A stretch of DNA of 64,000 nucleotides from NCBI GenBank assembly GCA_934247225.1, contig CAKQJE010000013.1, positions 1-64,000 on the forward strand, written 5' to 3'. Positions 14,652 to 23,876 of this stretch are shown here, piece after piece (within the stretch, counting starts at the first letter, position 1; each line of letters starts with the position of its first letter). The stretch is from an uncultured Clostridia bacterium (GTDB lineage: Bacteria > Bacillota > Clostridia > Christensenellales > Borkfalkiaceae). The notes below the pieces were generated by a model. That model was not told the DNA's origin and did no database searches. It saw only the letters and a list, made by a program, of their open reading frames with translations. The translations under genes and the position numbers were made by a program.

Positions 14652-15287
14652 GTGATAAACGACAATTTCAAATCGGACAAAGCGGCGGACGAAAATCTTA
14701 ATAAGTCCGCCGATAAGTCCGTTAATTGCGATTTTTTCGAAAATCGAAACGACAAAGCAACGGAGAAAACGGCATTCGAAACGCCGAAAAAAAATAATAA
14801 AGCAAATCAAAGCGCGGTATCGCCTGCCGAGGAACACGCTGCCGTAAAACGAGCCGAAATTGAAAAAAAAGAGACAAGGTCGCTTATAATTTCATATTCG
14901 GTTTATTTTGCCGTTGCGGCGGGGTTGTGCTTGTGGATAATAGCCGCTCAGGGAATTTTCGGAATGACGGACAAAAGAAAGATATTCGGCACGCTTGCCG
15001 ACGGTTTTTTTGTCCCGGGAATTTTGCTTTCGGGCTTCGGTGTGTTGTACAAGATTTCCGCAGGCGGTTTTTTCGACGGTATAGCTTACGGCTTAAAAAG
15101 AGCTTTTTTATCGTTTATTCCGGGCGGAAGGTTGAAAAAAGAGGAAAATTACGCCGCATATAAAGAGAGAAAAACAAAAAATCGTAAAAAATTCAGAACG
15201 TGGGCGCCGCTTATCGCAGGGGGTGTTTTTATTCTGATTTCGGTTGTGTTTTTGTTTCTTTACGAGTCGGGTAGTATGTTAAAATAA
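14652..15287 (+). CDS. DUF3899-like membrane protein
   Basis: 211 residues from a GTG start at 14652, chosen because AAGAAGGA lies about 8 bp upstream; a TTG at 14622 would overlap oppF and has no ribosome binding site. About 75 hydrophilic N-terminal residues (low complexity, Lys/Asp/Asn-rich) are followed by three hydrophobic segments. The second region carries SAGGFFDGIAYGLKRAF and a following YAAYKERK, which match my memory of DUF3899 proteins. Function unknown. It sits 2 bp after oppF and is probably cotranscribed, but no link to peptide uptake is shown. Confidence 0.7.
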   Translation: MINDNFKSDKAADENLNKSADKSVNCDFFENRNDKATEKTAFETPKKNNKANQSAVSPAEEHAAVKRAEIEKKETRSLIISYSVYFAVAAGLCLWIIAAQGIFGMTDKRKIFGTLADGFFVPGILLSGFGVLYKISAGGFFDGIAYGLKRAFLSFIPGGRLKKEENYAAYKERKTKNRKKFRTWAPLIAGGVFILISVVFLFLYESGSMLK

Positions 15288-15313
15288 GAAAAATTTAAAA
15301 GTTTTTATATGAA

Positions 15314-15358
15314 TGCGGGAGCGTTTTTAATCCATTTTCGGATAAAAACGCTCCCGCA
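15314..15358. terminator. Bidirectional terminator between convergent genes
   Basis: TGCGGGAGCGTTTTTA (15314-15329) and TAAAAACGCTCCCGCA (15343-15358) form a perfect 16-bp stem with a 13-nt loop. It lies 26 bp after the DUF3899-like gene and 17 bp after the end of the transketolase gene on the other strand, so it can end both transcripts. Confidence 0.85.
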
Positions 15359-15375
15359 TATTTTAATATTAAAGA

Positions 15376-17349
15376 TTATTTTTTAATTACTTTTTTGACT
15401 TTTTCGACAACGTTTTCGACGGTAAATCCAAAGTGTTTCAAAAGATCGTCGAACGGCCCCGAGGCGCCGAAAGTCGTCATGCCGAGAACGTCTCCGTCTA
15501 AACCTACGTATTTATACCAGGGTGACGGCGTAGCCGCTTCGATTGCGACTCTCGCTCTTACGGAAGAGGGAAGAACGCTTTCTTTGTATTTCTTGGTTTG
15601 TTTATCGAAAAGTTCCATACAGGGAACGGAAACGACCCTTACGTCGATATTCTCTTTCAAAAGAGCGTCTTTGGCATTCATCGCAAGTTCGACTTCCGAA
15701 CCGCTTGCGAGCAATATCGCGTCGGGGCGTTTTTTAGCCGAATCGGAAAGAATATACGCTCCTTTAAGCGCACCGTCGCCCGAATTTTCGTATTGCGGAA
15801 GATTTTGGCGCGTAAGAACAAGACAGGTGGGACCGAGGTCGTTAAGCGCCGTTATCCAGCCGTAAGCCGTTTCTTTTCCGTCCGCGGGGCGGAAAACCTT
15901 CATTCCGGGGATTGCGCGAAGACCCGCAAGTTGTTCGACGGGTTGATGCGTAGGTCCGTCCTCGCCGACGCCTATCGAATCGTGCGTGAGAACGTAGGTT
16001 ACGTTCTGCTTCATAAGCGCGGAAAGACGCATGGCGTTTTTCATGTAATCGGAGAAAACAAAGAACGTCGAGCAGTAGGGTTTAAGTCCGCCGTGAAGAG
16101 ATATGCCGTTGCAGATAGCCGACATAGCGTGTTCTCTTATTCCGAAATGGAAGTTCGAACCCGCACGGTTTGTAGCGGAGTAGTATTCCCTGTTTTTCAT
16201 AACCGACTTGTTCGAAGGACCGAGATCGGCACTTCCGCCGACGAGATTAGGAATTATTTTGGAAAGTTCGTTCAGAACTTTCGAGCTTGTGTTTCTCGTT
16301 GCTTCGGGTTTCGTGAATTCGAAAAGTTGTTTTTCGTTCAGAAGGTCGGGCGTGTCTCCCGAAAGATAGAGGAGGAATTTATCGGCAAGTTCGGGGTATT
16401 CTTTCATATACGCGTCGAACAGTTTTTCCCATTCTTTTCTTATTCTTCTGCCTCTTGTAATATATTTATGAAGATATTTTTTGACTTCTCCGGGAACGGT
16501 GAACGGGGGATAATCATAGCCGAGGTTCTTTCTCAACGCCTTGATTCCCTCTTCGCCAAGCGGCGCGCCGTGAGCTTCGGCGGAACCGGCTTTGGGAGAA
16601 CCGTAACCGATAACCGTTCTGACGATAATAAGCGACGGCTTTTCAGTTTCTTTTTTCGCTTTTGCGATAGCTTTGGAAACGGCTTCGACGTCGTTTCCGT
16701 CGTTCACGTAAAGAACCTGCCAACCTTGCGCTTCGTGGCGTTTACCCACGTCTTCGGTGAAAGCTCCGTCCGTATCGCCCTCGATAGTGATATTGTTTTT
16801 ATCGTATAAAACGATAAGTTTTCCGAGTTTTAAAGTACCTGCGAGAGAAGCGGCTTCATATTCGATGCCTTCCATCATACAACCGTCTCCGCAAAGAGCA
16901 TAAGTGTAGTGGTCGACGACGTTATATCCCGGCTTGTTGAACACGGCGGCAAGGTGAGTTTCGGCAATCGCCATACCGACTGCGTTTGCGATTCCCTGTC
17001 CCAAAGGTCCGGTCGTTGTTTCAACGCCCGGCGTAACGCTCCATTCGGGGTGTCCCGGCGCTTTCGAACCGAACTGACGGAAATTTTCAATCGCGCTCAT
17101 CGGCAAATCGTATCCGAAAAGGTTAAGGAGCGAATATAAAAGCATCGAACCGTGACCTGCGGAGAGAATAAATCTGTCTCTGTCGGTAAATGCGGGACAT
17201 TTCGGGTCGAATTTTAAATGTTTGGAAAAAAGAGCGTAGGCAATCGGCGCGCTTCCGAGCGGAAGACCGGGGTGTCCCGATTTGGCTTTCTCGATTGCTT
17301 CCGCGGAAAGAACTCTGATCGTGTTTACAGCAAGTTGATTAACGTCCAT
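15376..17349 (-). CDS. tkt: Transketolase
   Basis: 657 residues, full length. It moves two-carbon units between sugar phosphates in the non-oxidative pentose phosphate pathway, using thiamine diphosphate. Visible motifs: SAGHGSMLLY near residue 63, GPLGQGIANAVGMA near 113, the ThDP-binding GDGCMMEGIEYEAA near 154, FGIREHAMSAICNG near 402 and DSIGVGEDGPTHQPVEQL near 460. GGAGA precedes the ATG. A single-gene transcript, convergent with the opp operon and divergent from proS. Confidence 0.97.
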   Translation of the reverse strand: MDVNQLAVNTIRVLSAEAIEKAKSGHPGLPLGSAPIAYALFSKHLKFDPKCPAFTDRDRFILSAGHGSMLLYSLLNLFGYDLPMSAIENFRQFGSKAPGHPEWSVTPGVETTTGPLGQGIANAVGMAIAETHLAAVFNKPGYNVVDHYTYALCGDGCMMEGIEYEAASLAGTLKLGKLIVLYDKNNITIEGDTDGAFTEDVGKRHEAQGWQVLYVNDGNDVEAVSKAIAKAKKETEKPSLIIVRTVIGYGSPKAGSAEAHGAPLGEEGIKALRKNLGYDYPPFTVPGEVKKYLHKYITRGRRIRKEWEKLFDAYMKEYPELADKFLLYLSGDTPDLLNEKQLFEFTKPEATRNTSSKVLNELSKIIPNLVGGSADLGPSNKSVMKNREYYSATNRAGSNFHFGIREHAMSAICNGISLHGGLKPYCSTFFVFSDYMKNAMRLSALMKQNVTYVLTHDSIGVGEDGPTHQPVEQLAGLRAIPGMKVFRPADGKETAYGWITALNDLGPTCLVLTRQNLPQYENSGDGALKGAYILSDSAKKRPDAILLASGSEVELAMNAKDALLKENIDVRVVSVPCMELFDKQTKKYKESVLPSSVRARVAIEAATPSPWYKYVGLDGDVLGMTTFGASGPFDDLLKHFGFTVENVVEKVKKVIKK

Positions 17350-17392
17350 TTGTTTCTCCTATCGTGGGAATAATTTCTATTCGTCGCATAAC

Positions 17393-17421
17393 ATTATACA
17401 TTTTCTCCGATTTTTTTTCAA
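17393..17421 (-). promoter_or_regulatory. Promoter of transketolase
   Basis: On the minus strand TTGAAA (17416-17421), exactly 17 bp, then TATAAT (17393-17398). It leaves a leader of roughly 35-40 nt before the tkt start codon. Confidence 0.75.
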
Positions 17422-17534
17422 GTGAATTGACAGGTAAATACGCTTATTTCGGAAATTCTTTTGCTTATCTCGCTTTCGGTCGGAATTTAAAAGCATACTT
17501 TTACTTTATTTTCAGCCAATAACCTTTATATCGC

Positions 17535-17563
17535 TTTACTTTTGACAAAAAAATGACTATAAT
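17535..17563 (+). promoter_or_regulatory. Promoter of proS
   Basis: TTTACT (17535-17540), 17 bp, then TATAAT (17558-17563), about 65 bp before the proS ATG. A nearby TTGACA at 17542 is only 10 bp from the -10 box and is therefore unlikely to be the real -35. No T-box leader is seen. Confidence 0.55.
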
Positions 17564-17628
17564 AAATTTTGTCGACGTATAAAGAATTAAAATAGACGGT
17601 ATAGAAAAATCTTAACGGAGAATGAAAA

Positions 17629-19359
17629 ATGTTAGTAAGAAACTTACTCGGCGCAAGATTTAAAGAAACGCCGAAGGATTGCGTTATAGCAAGTCACGCT
17701 CTTATGACGAAGGGCGGATATATGAAATATATGAGTACGGGGACGTACTCTCTCTTCAACCCCGCGAAGAGAATAATGATGAAAATCGAGAAGATAATAA
17801 GGGAAGAGATGGACGCTATCGGCGGACAGGAAGTCCTTTTCCCCGTGGTAATGCCGGCGGCTTTGTGGGAAGAGTCGGGAAGATATACGAGCATCGGCAG
17901 CGAAATGGCGCGTTTCACCGATCGTAACGGAACGAAAATGGTTCTCGGTATGACTCACGAGGAAGCAGCCGTTCATCTCGCGAGAGATATAGCCGCTTCC
18001 TACACCGATTACCCGTTTATGATCTATCAGATTCAGACCAAATTCCGCGACGAACCGAGAGCGAGAGGCGGACTTATAAGAGTAAGAGAATTCACTATGA
18101 AGGACGCTTATTCTTTCCATACTTCGCAGGAAGATCTCGAAGAATATTATCAGAAATGTTATGAAGCATATGTCCGCATTTACAAGAGAGCGGGCGCGAA
18201 AAACGTTATCGCCGTTAAAAGCGACAGCGGAATGATGGGCGGCAGCGTTTCTCACGAATTTATGCTTTTAACGGATATCGGCGAGGACACTCTCGCGATT
18301 TGCTCGGACGAAAATTGCGGATATAAAGCAAATGTAGAAGTTGCAGATTGCATAACTCATAACGTCGAGAGCAAAAAAGAAGATCTCCGTAAAGTCGAAA
18401 CACCCAACGTAAAAACGATCGAGGGGCTTAAACATAAACTCGGCGTAGAACCTACGAGAATGTGTAAAGCCGTCGTATATCAGGAAAATACTACCGACGA
18501 ATACGTTATCGTGTTTATAAGAGGAGATCTCGAAGTCAACGAAACAAAACTTCGTAATTATCTTAAAACCGAAGTTCACCCTGCAAGCGGTATAACGGAG
18601 GACTCAGGTATCGTAGCCGGATTTATCGGTCCCGTTGGGTTTAACGGTAAGGCAAGACTTGTTTTCGATCGTTCGCTTAAAAATATAGAAAGCTTTGTTT
18701 GCGGGGCAAACGAAAAGGATTACCATTTTGTCGGAATGAACGTTGAAAGAGACGTAGGCAAAGTCGAATACGTAGACGTTGCGAAAGCTTATAACGGCGG
18801 AATTTGTCCCGTTTGCGGCAAGCCGACGATAACTTTAAAACGCGGCGTCGAGGTTGGCAACATATTCCAGCTCGGAACGAAGTATACTAAGTCTATGAAT
18901 ATGACCTACGTCGACAGCGACGGAACGAGAAAAAATCCGATTATGGGTTGTTACGGAATAGGCGTCGGCAGACTTTGCGCGACTATCTGCGAAGAACAGC
19001 ACGATAACTACGGACCTATCTGGCCTATGCCTATCGCGCCGTGGCAGGTTGAAATTTGTTGTTTGCAATCCGAAGACCAAACGGTTAAAGGCGTTTCGGA
19101 TAAGCTTTATAAAGAGCTTTCGGACGACGGCGTAGAGGTTCTTTACGACGACAGAGACATAAGAGCGGGCGCAATGTTTGCGGACGCGGATCTTTTCGGT
19201 ATTCCTATAAGAGTGGTTATCAGTCAGAAGACGTGCGAAAAGGGCGTTGCCGAAATAAGTTACAGAGACAAATCGTTTAAAGGCGAAGTTCCGATAAACG
19301 AAGCCGTTTCGGATATTAAAAACAGAATCGCGGAAATAATGTCGAGATATAAGGTTTGA
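17629..19359 (+). CDS. proS: Prolyl-tRNA synthetase
   Basis: 576 residues, the bacterial-type enzyme that charges tRNA-Pro. The class II catalytic core spans about residues 1-225 and carries GTYSLFNPAKRIM, the motif-2 text FRDEPRARGG, and VREFTMKDAYSFH. An editing (INS) domain of roughly 230-400 is inserted before motif 3 (GCYGIGVGRL), and an anticodon-binding domain closes the protein (about 475-576). ACGGAG precedes the ATG. It heads a run of + strand genes; the CPBP protease gene starts 15 bp after its stop. Confidence 0.96.
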   Translation: MLVRNLLGARFKETPKDCVIASHALMTKGGYMKYMSTGTYSLFNPAKRIMMKIEKIIREEMDAIGGQEVLFPVVMPAALWEESGRYTSIGSEMARFTDRNGTKMVLGMTHEEAAVHLARDIAASYTDYPFMIYQIQTKFRDEPRARGGLIRVREFTMKDAYSFHTSQEDLEEYYQKCYEAYVRIYKRAGAKNVIAVKSDSGMMGGSVSHEFMLLTDIGEDTLAICSDENCGYKANVEVADCITHNVESKKEDLRKVETPNVKTIEGLKHKLGVEPTRMCKAVVYQENTTDEYVIVFIRGDLEVNETKLRNYLKTEVHPASGITEDSGIVAGFIGPVGFNGKARLVFDRSLKNIESFVCGANEKDYHFVGMNVERDVGKVEYVDVAKAYNGGICPVCGKPTITLKRGVEVGNIFQLGTKYTKSMNMTYVDSDGTRKNPIMGCYGIGVGRLCATICEEQHDNYGPIWPMPIAPWQVEICCLQSEDQTVKGVSDKLYKELSDDGVEVLYDDRDIRAGAMFADADLFGIPIRVVISQKTCEKGVAEISYRDKSFKGEVPINEAVSDIKNRIAEIMSRYKV

Positions 19360-19374
19360 TAAAAGGACAGATAA

Positions 19375-20499
19375 ATGCCCGTAAACGATTTTTCGAAAAA
19401 CAACGCGGAAAGATCGCGTTCATACAATCCTAACAGATTCAACGCTTTGGACAGCGGAATAGTTTATGTAATCGTTCTCGTTGTCTTTTTAGGAGTGTCG
19501 TATTTTGCGGGGAAAATTTTAGGCGAACCGCTTCGGAGATTGTATCGATTCGACGTTTATGCCTATCTTGTCGTCAACATTCTTATTTCGCAACTCGCGA
19601 TTTTTCTCGTCGCGCTTGTGTATTCGCTGATAAGAAAAACAAATCCTTTTCGCGGCGGTGGTTACATTGCCAAATTCGACGGCGTACAGACGCTTATGGC
19701 TGTTATCCTCATAATGGGAATAATGATGTCGTTTTATCACGCGCACCTCAGGTTCGGTTCGGACGCCGAAACGATTTTGGGAGAGGGTTTTGTTCCCGAT
19801 AACAATTTAAGTCCGTATTCGGCGGGTTTTGCGCTTATATATATTGTTTTAACGACGGTTTGTCCCGCGATATTCGAAGAAATGCTTTTCAGAGGAATCA
19901 TAATGCGAGGACTCGAACAGTTCGGCGTTATAGCATCGATAGTTTTGTCTTCGCTCGCGTTTGCGCTTATGCACGGCAATTTCTCGCAGCTTATCCTGCA
20001 ATTTATCGGGGGATTGGCGATAGGTACGGTAGTTACGATAACGGGCAATTACCTTATAGGCTCTGTTATGCACGGATTCAACAACTTGTTTTCGGTTGTT
20101 TACGGCATACTCATTCAGAATTTCGGAAAAGGGTTCGTAACGCTTTATCTTTCTTCCGTAACGGAAGCGGCAACGATACTTTTCGGCGTAGCATTTCTTA
20201 CGATAAGCATTATTTATTTCGGAAAACTTGCGTTTGAAAAGAAGAGAAAAGAAATTCTCGGGATATCGCCTGTCGGCAAATTCGAAAAAATCACTTATTA
20301 CGAAAAGGAAGAAAACGGCGAACGGGTTTTGGTTCCGTATTATGTTAAAGCCGAACAGAAATCTTTCGGCGAGAACGACGACAGACTGTTTAAAATAGGT
20401 AAAAAATACAGAAAACTTAACGAAAAATCGCCTTTTATGTTTTCTTGCATAATTTTCGGCGCGGCGATTCTGATCGCCGTCATTTCGATTTTTATCTGA
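19375..20499 (+). CDS. CPBP family intramembrane metalloprotease
   Basis: 374 residues with about eight hydrophobic segments. The three CPBP (Abi/CAAX-protease) motifs are visible: EEMLFRGIIMRGLE (near residue 168), ALMHGNFSQ (near 200) and MHGFNN (near 235). These supply the metal-binding Glu and His residues. A cytoplasmic-looking charged region of about 80 residues (290-365) comes before a last membrane segment. AAAGGACAG precedes the ATG. Substrate unknown; relatives act in bacteriocin immunity, peptide maturation or membrane protein turnover. Confidence 0.88.
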   Translation: MPVNDFSKNNAERSRSYNPNRFNALDSGIVYVIVLVVFLGVSYFAGKILGEPLRRLYRFDVYAYLVVNILISQLAIFLVALVYSLIRKTNPFRGGGYIAKFDGVQTLMAVILIMGIMMSFYHAHLRFGSDAETILGEGFVPDNNLSPYSAGFALIYIVLTTVCPAIFEEMLFRGIIMRGLEQFGVIASIVLSSLAFALMHGNFSQLILQFIGGLAIGTVVTITGNYLIGSVMHGFNNLFSVVYGILIQNFGKGFVTLYLSSVTEAATILFGVAFLTISIIYFGKLAFEKKRKEILGISPVGKFEKITYYEKEENGERVLVPYYVKAEQKSFGENDDRLFKIGKKYRKLNEKSPFMFSCIIFGAAILIAVISIFI

Positions 20500-20539
20500 G
20501 CAATGCATCAAATTCGCACAAGCGAAATAAAGGAGTAAT

Positions 20540-21532
20540 ATGATATATTTCTTTTTACAATACATTTACGTTTTATCCGAAGCAATTCACGACACTTCCG
20601 ATAACGGCATGAGAATAGGTTATGGCGGCGTAATGACGTCCTTGGCTTTTTATTTGTCCACTCTGCTTATACTATTTGCCGTTTATTATTTACTGAGATC
20701 TTTCGGATTGTATAAAATGGCTAAAAAAAGAGGCTTTGAAAAGCCCGCTTTGTGTTTCGTGCCGTTTTACGCGTTGTTTATGATATCGAAGCTCAGATCG
20801 GATTGCAACGCGTTTAAAAAACACAATTTTTATCCGATAGCCGCGGTGATATCTGTCGGAGTATTTATTTTATGTTCGGCGGCTCTGGACGCGGTCTATT
20901 CCGTAAACGTATTTACGCAACTTTCAAAAGCCGAAAAAGCCGCGCCGGGAATGGCTTATCTTACCGAAGAAATGTTTCCTCAAAATGCGGCGCTTTTAGA
21001 AATCCTGAATTATCTTATGGATATAGCAAAGCTTGGCTATATTGTTTTTATTGCTATGCTTTATTCGGATTTGTTCCGTACTTACGCGCCGTTCAACGCA
21101 AAAACGCATCTTGTTTTATCGATAATCTTTACCGTTATTACGGGTTCATCGTTTGTGTTCGGAGCATTTACGCTCGCTCTTTCGGGTAAAACTGCGGTTA
21201 ATTTCGACGAGATACTCGAAAAGAGGAGATTTTATTACGGCTACAACACGCCATACGGAAGAAACGGCGGTTTCGGAAACGGTAACAATAATAGCGCGGG
21301 GAGTCCTTCTCCGTCGGACGATCCGGATCCGTTTTCCGATTTTTCATCGCAATCTTCCGCTAATTCGCAGGGTTCGGCTTCTTCGAAAGACGATGATCCG
21401 TTCGGCGAGTTTTCGGGCGGCAAACAGAATAACACCGCGAGCGCTAACGATCCGTTCGGCGAATTTTCTTCGTCCGACAACGGGAAAAATAATACGGGAA
21501 ACGGCTCCGACGACGCCGATTCTTTGTTCTGA
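20540..21532 (+). CDS. Membrane protein with DPFGEF-repeat tail
   Basis: 330 residues, not recognised. Residues 1-225 hold about five hydrophobic segments. The last 90 residues are low complexity (Ser, Asn, Gly, Asp) and punctuated by three similar motifs: DPFSDF (263-268), DPFGEF (286-291) and DPFGEF (304-309). Such evenly spaced acidic/aromatic motifs look like docking sites for a partner protein, but this is inference. AAAGGAG precedes the ATG. It ends 2 bp before mnmE, so the two are probably cotranscribed. Confidence 0.75.
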   Translation: MIYFFLQYIYVLSEAIHDTSDNGMRIGYGGVMTSLAFYLSTLLILFAVYYLLRSFGLYKMAKKRGFEKPALCFVPFYALFMISKLRSDCNAFKKHNFYPIAAVISVGVFILCSAALDAVYSVNVFTQLSKAEKAAPGMAYLTEEMFPQNAALLEILNYLMDIAKLGYIVFIAMLYSDLFRTYAPFNAKTHLVLSIIFTVITGSSFVFGAFTLALSGKTAVNFDEILEKRRFYYGYNTPYGRNGGFGNGNNNSAGSPSPSDDPDPFSDFSSQSSANSQGSASSKDDDPFGEFSGGKQNNTASANDPFGEFSSSDNGKNNTGNGSDDADSLF

Positions 21533-21534
21533 TT

Positions 21535-22872
21535 ATGAATAAAACGATTTCCGCAATATCCACCGCGCCGGGCGTGGGAGGAGTTGCGATTATAAGGGTA
21601 AGCGGCGAAAATGCTTTGCAAATCGCCGAAAAAATGTTCAGACCTCTCGGAAAAACGAAAGTTTTCGATTTCGAACCGTATAAAATGTATGTCGGAGAAA
21701 TCGACGGCGGAACTTTCACCGATTTCGGTATGTGCGTTTATTTCAAAGCGCCGAGAAGTTATACGGGCGAAGATATGATTGAGTTTCATTGCCACGGCGG
21801 TATAGCCATAACGCAGGGAATACTTAAAAAAACTTTCGAACTCGGCGCCGTTCCCGCGTCGAGGGGCGAGTTTACGAAAATAGCTTTTTTGAACGGGAAA
21901 ATGAGTCTTTCTTCATGCGAGGGGCTTATCGATATGATAAACAGCGAGAGCGTCGGCGAGGTTAAAGCGGGGTATTATCTTTACAGAGAAAAGCTTTACA
22001 GGAAAGTATGCGATATGCAGGACAAGCTTACTTTCGCGCTCGCTTATATAAACGCGGGTATAGATTATCCCGAGGAAGGCGTTACCGAAGATAATTACGA
22101 CGAAATTTTAGCGTCCGTAACGGAAGTGAGAGACGAAATTTCGACGATGATAAGTAAATACGGCACGGGCAGGAAAATCAAAAACGGCGTAAAGGTCGTT
22201 ATTTTGGGAAGACCCAACACAGGGAAAAGTTCGCTCTTAAACAGACTTTTGGATTACGACAAAGCGATCGTTTCGTCCGTTGCGGGTACGACGAGAGACG
22301 CTGTGGAAGGCGAAATCGATATCGACGGCGTGCGTTATACGTTTTACGACACGGCGGGAATCCGCGAAAGCGGAGACGAAATCGAGAGCGTCGGCATAGA
22401 AAAATCGTTGAAACTTCTTCGTTCGGCGGATATCTGCCTCGTCACCTTAGACGGCTCGGTTCCCCTTTCGGAGGATGACGATAAAATTCTCGAAGATACA
22501 AAAGAAACAGAGAGGATTATCGTCGTAAACAAAACCGATATAGCAAAAAATCACGATATAAAAGGCGACGTTTATATTTCCGCGAAAAACGGGGACGGTA
22601 TAGACGGGCTGAAAAACTTATTGCAACAAAAGGCTCTCGGCGGTAAAATAGATGCGGGAGCGGACTTTATAACGGAAGAAAGACATTTAATCGCTTTGAA
22701 AGACGCATTTGAGTCGCTTGAAGAAGCGATAAACGGTTTTTCCGTTGTTTCGGCGGATCTTGCTTCGATCGACATAACCAACGCGTGGTCGAGTCTCGGC
22801 GAAATAAGCGGCGAAACCGCTAACGAAGCGATTATAAACGAAATTTTCGGCAAGTTCTGCGTGGGTAAGTAA
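21535..22872 (+). CDS. mnmE: tRNA modification GTPase MnmE (TrmE)
   Basis: 445 residues. With MnmG it adds the aminomethyl-type modification to U34 of certain tRNAs. N-terminal folate-binding domain (about 1-118, with TAPGVGGVAIIRVSG), a helical domain, and an inserted G domain with GRPNTGKSSLLN (near 223), DTAGIR and NKTD. The C-terminal catalytic Cys is present in FCVGK at the very end. The start lacks a clear ribosome binding site and probably depends on translation of the preceding gene. mnmG is not in the window. Confidence 0.96.
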   Translation: MNKTISAISTAPGVGGVAIIRVSGENALQIAEKMFRPLGKTKVFDFEPYKMYVGEIDGGTFTDFGMCVYFKAPRSYTGEDMIEFHCHGGIAITQGILKKTFELGAVPASRGEFTKIAFLNGKMSLSSCEGLIDMINSESVGEVKAGYYLYREKLYRKVCDMQDKLTFALAYINAGIDYPEEGVTEDNYDEILASVTEVRDEISTMISKYGTGRKIKNGVKVVILGRPNTGKSSLLNRLLDYDKAIVSSVAGTTRDAVEGEIDIDGVRYTFYDTAGIRESGDEIESVGIEKSLKLLRSADICLVTLDGSVPLSEDDDKILEDTKETERIIVVNKTDIAKNHDIKGDVYISAKNGDGIDGLKNLLQQKALGGKIDAGADFITEERHLIALKDAFESLEEAINGFSVVSADLASIDITNAWSSLGEISGETANEAIINEIFGKFCVGK

Positions 22873-22908
22873 TTAGTCCGCGAAGGATGAGCCTCACAGG
22901 AGGATAAA

Positions 22909-23808
22909 ATGGTAGATCTCGATTTATACAGGGTGTTTTACACCGTCGCGAAATGCGGCAGCCTGACCAAAGCCGCAGAGGAGTTGTACATCTCCCAACC
23001 GGCTGTTTCGCAGGCGATAAAACAACTCGAAACACAACTCGGCGGAAAGCTTTTCAACAGAGTCAGCAGAGGGATGGAGCTTACGGAAACGGGCGGCGTT
23101 CAGATGCTTGCCATTGTCGAACAGGCTCTTAAAATGCTCGACAATGCGGAAGACAGATTCAAAGCGAGCAGAAATATCGCTACGGGTACGCTCAGAATAA
23201 GCGCGTCCGATACGAATATCACTCACTTTTTGATGCGATATATCAAGAAATACCACGAATTATATCCTAACGTTACCATAATTTTAAAAAACAGCACGTC
23301 AAAAGAGACGATTGAGTTTATAAAGCAGAACAAAGCCGACGTCGGGCTTATAAATCTTCCCGTATACGATAAGGATATTCTTCTTACGGGGCAGACGGGC
23401 GAAGTCGAAGATATATTTGTCGCTTGCGATAAATATTCCAATTTATTCGATAAGACGATAGAGCTTAAAGATATTCCGAATTATCCAATTCTGATGCTCG
23501 ATAACAACACGGCGACATCGAAAGAGATTTATAATTTCCTCGAATCGTTAAACATCAAAATCGCACCCGAATTCGAGGTCGGAAGCGTTGAAATGCTTGT
23601 AGAAATGGCTAAAAACGGTCTCGGTATCGCCTGCATTCCGAGGAGATATATTCTCGACGAGTTAAAAAGAGGCGAACTTTCGGAGATTAAAACTTCGCCG
23701 AAATTACCGCTTCGTATGACGGGCGTTGTCGTCAGCAAAGAAGGCGCGGAGCATTCTTTCGCGCTGAAAGAATTTATAAGAATTCTCGACGACGATCAGT
23801 ATAAATAA
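22909..23808 (+). CDS. LysR family transcriptional regulator
   Basis: 299 residues. N-terminal winged helix (residues 1-60) with the typical LTKAAEELYISQPAVSQAIKQLE, and a periplasmic-binding-like effector domain (about 90-295) containing GLGIACIPRRYI. AGGAGG lies just before the ATG. The genes it controls cannot be told from context, since it sits between mnmE and convergent replication genes. Confidence 0.92.
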   Translation: MVDLDLYRVFYTVAKCGSLTKAAEELYISQPAVSQAIKQLETQLGGKLFNRVSRGMELTETGGVQMLAIVEQALKMLDNAEDRFKASRNIATGTLRISASDTNITHFLMRYIKKYHELYPNVTIILKNSTSKETIEFIKQNKADVGLINLPVYDKDILLTGQTGEVEDIFVACDKYSNLFDKTIELKDIPNYPILMLDNNTATSKEIYNFLESLNIKIAPEFEVGSVEMLVEMAKNGLGIACIPRRYILDELKRGELSEIKTSPKLPLRMTGVVVSKEGAEHSFALKEFIRILDDDQYK

Positions 23809-23831
23809 GAAACGAATAAGAGATAAAAAAC

Positions 23832-23861
23832 GGGCTTCGGCAAATTTGTTTGCCGAAGCCC
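23832..23861. terminator. Bidirectional terminator, LysR / helicase-loader genes
   Basis: GGGCTTCGGCAAA and TTTGCCGAAGCCC form a 13-bp perfect stem with a 4-nt loop. On the minus strand it is followed by CGTTTTTTATCT, a good U-tract, so it mainly ends the dnaD-dnaI transcript; it lies 23 bp after the LysR stop codon as well. Confidence 0.85.
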
Positions 23862-23876
23862 TTGATCTGTGATATT

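Noticed and set aside
17542..17563. TTGACA followed by TATAAT before proS
   Set aside because: The spacer is only 10 bp, too short for a housekeeping promoter. TTTACT at 17535 gives the correct 17 bp.
17350..17628. Possible T-box leader upstream of prolyl-tRNA synthetase
   Set aside because: No T-box core (TGGNACCGCG-like) sequence or terminator hairpin seen in the 279-bp region.
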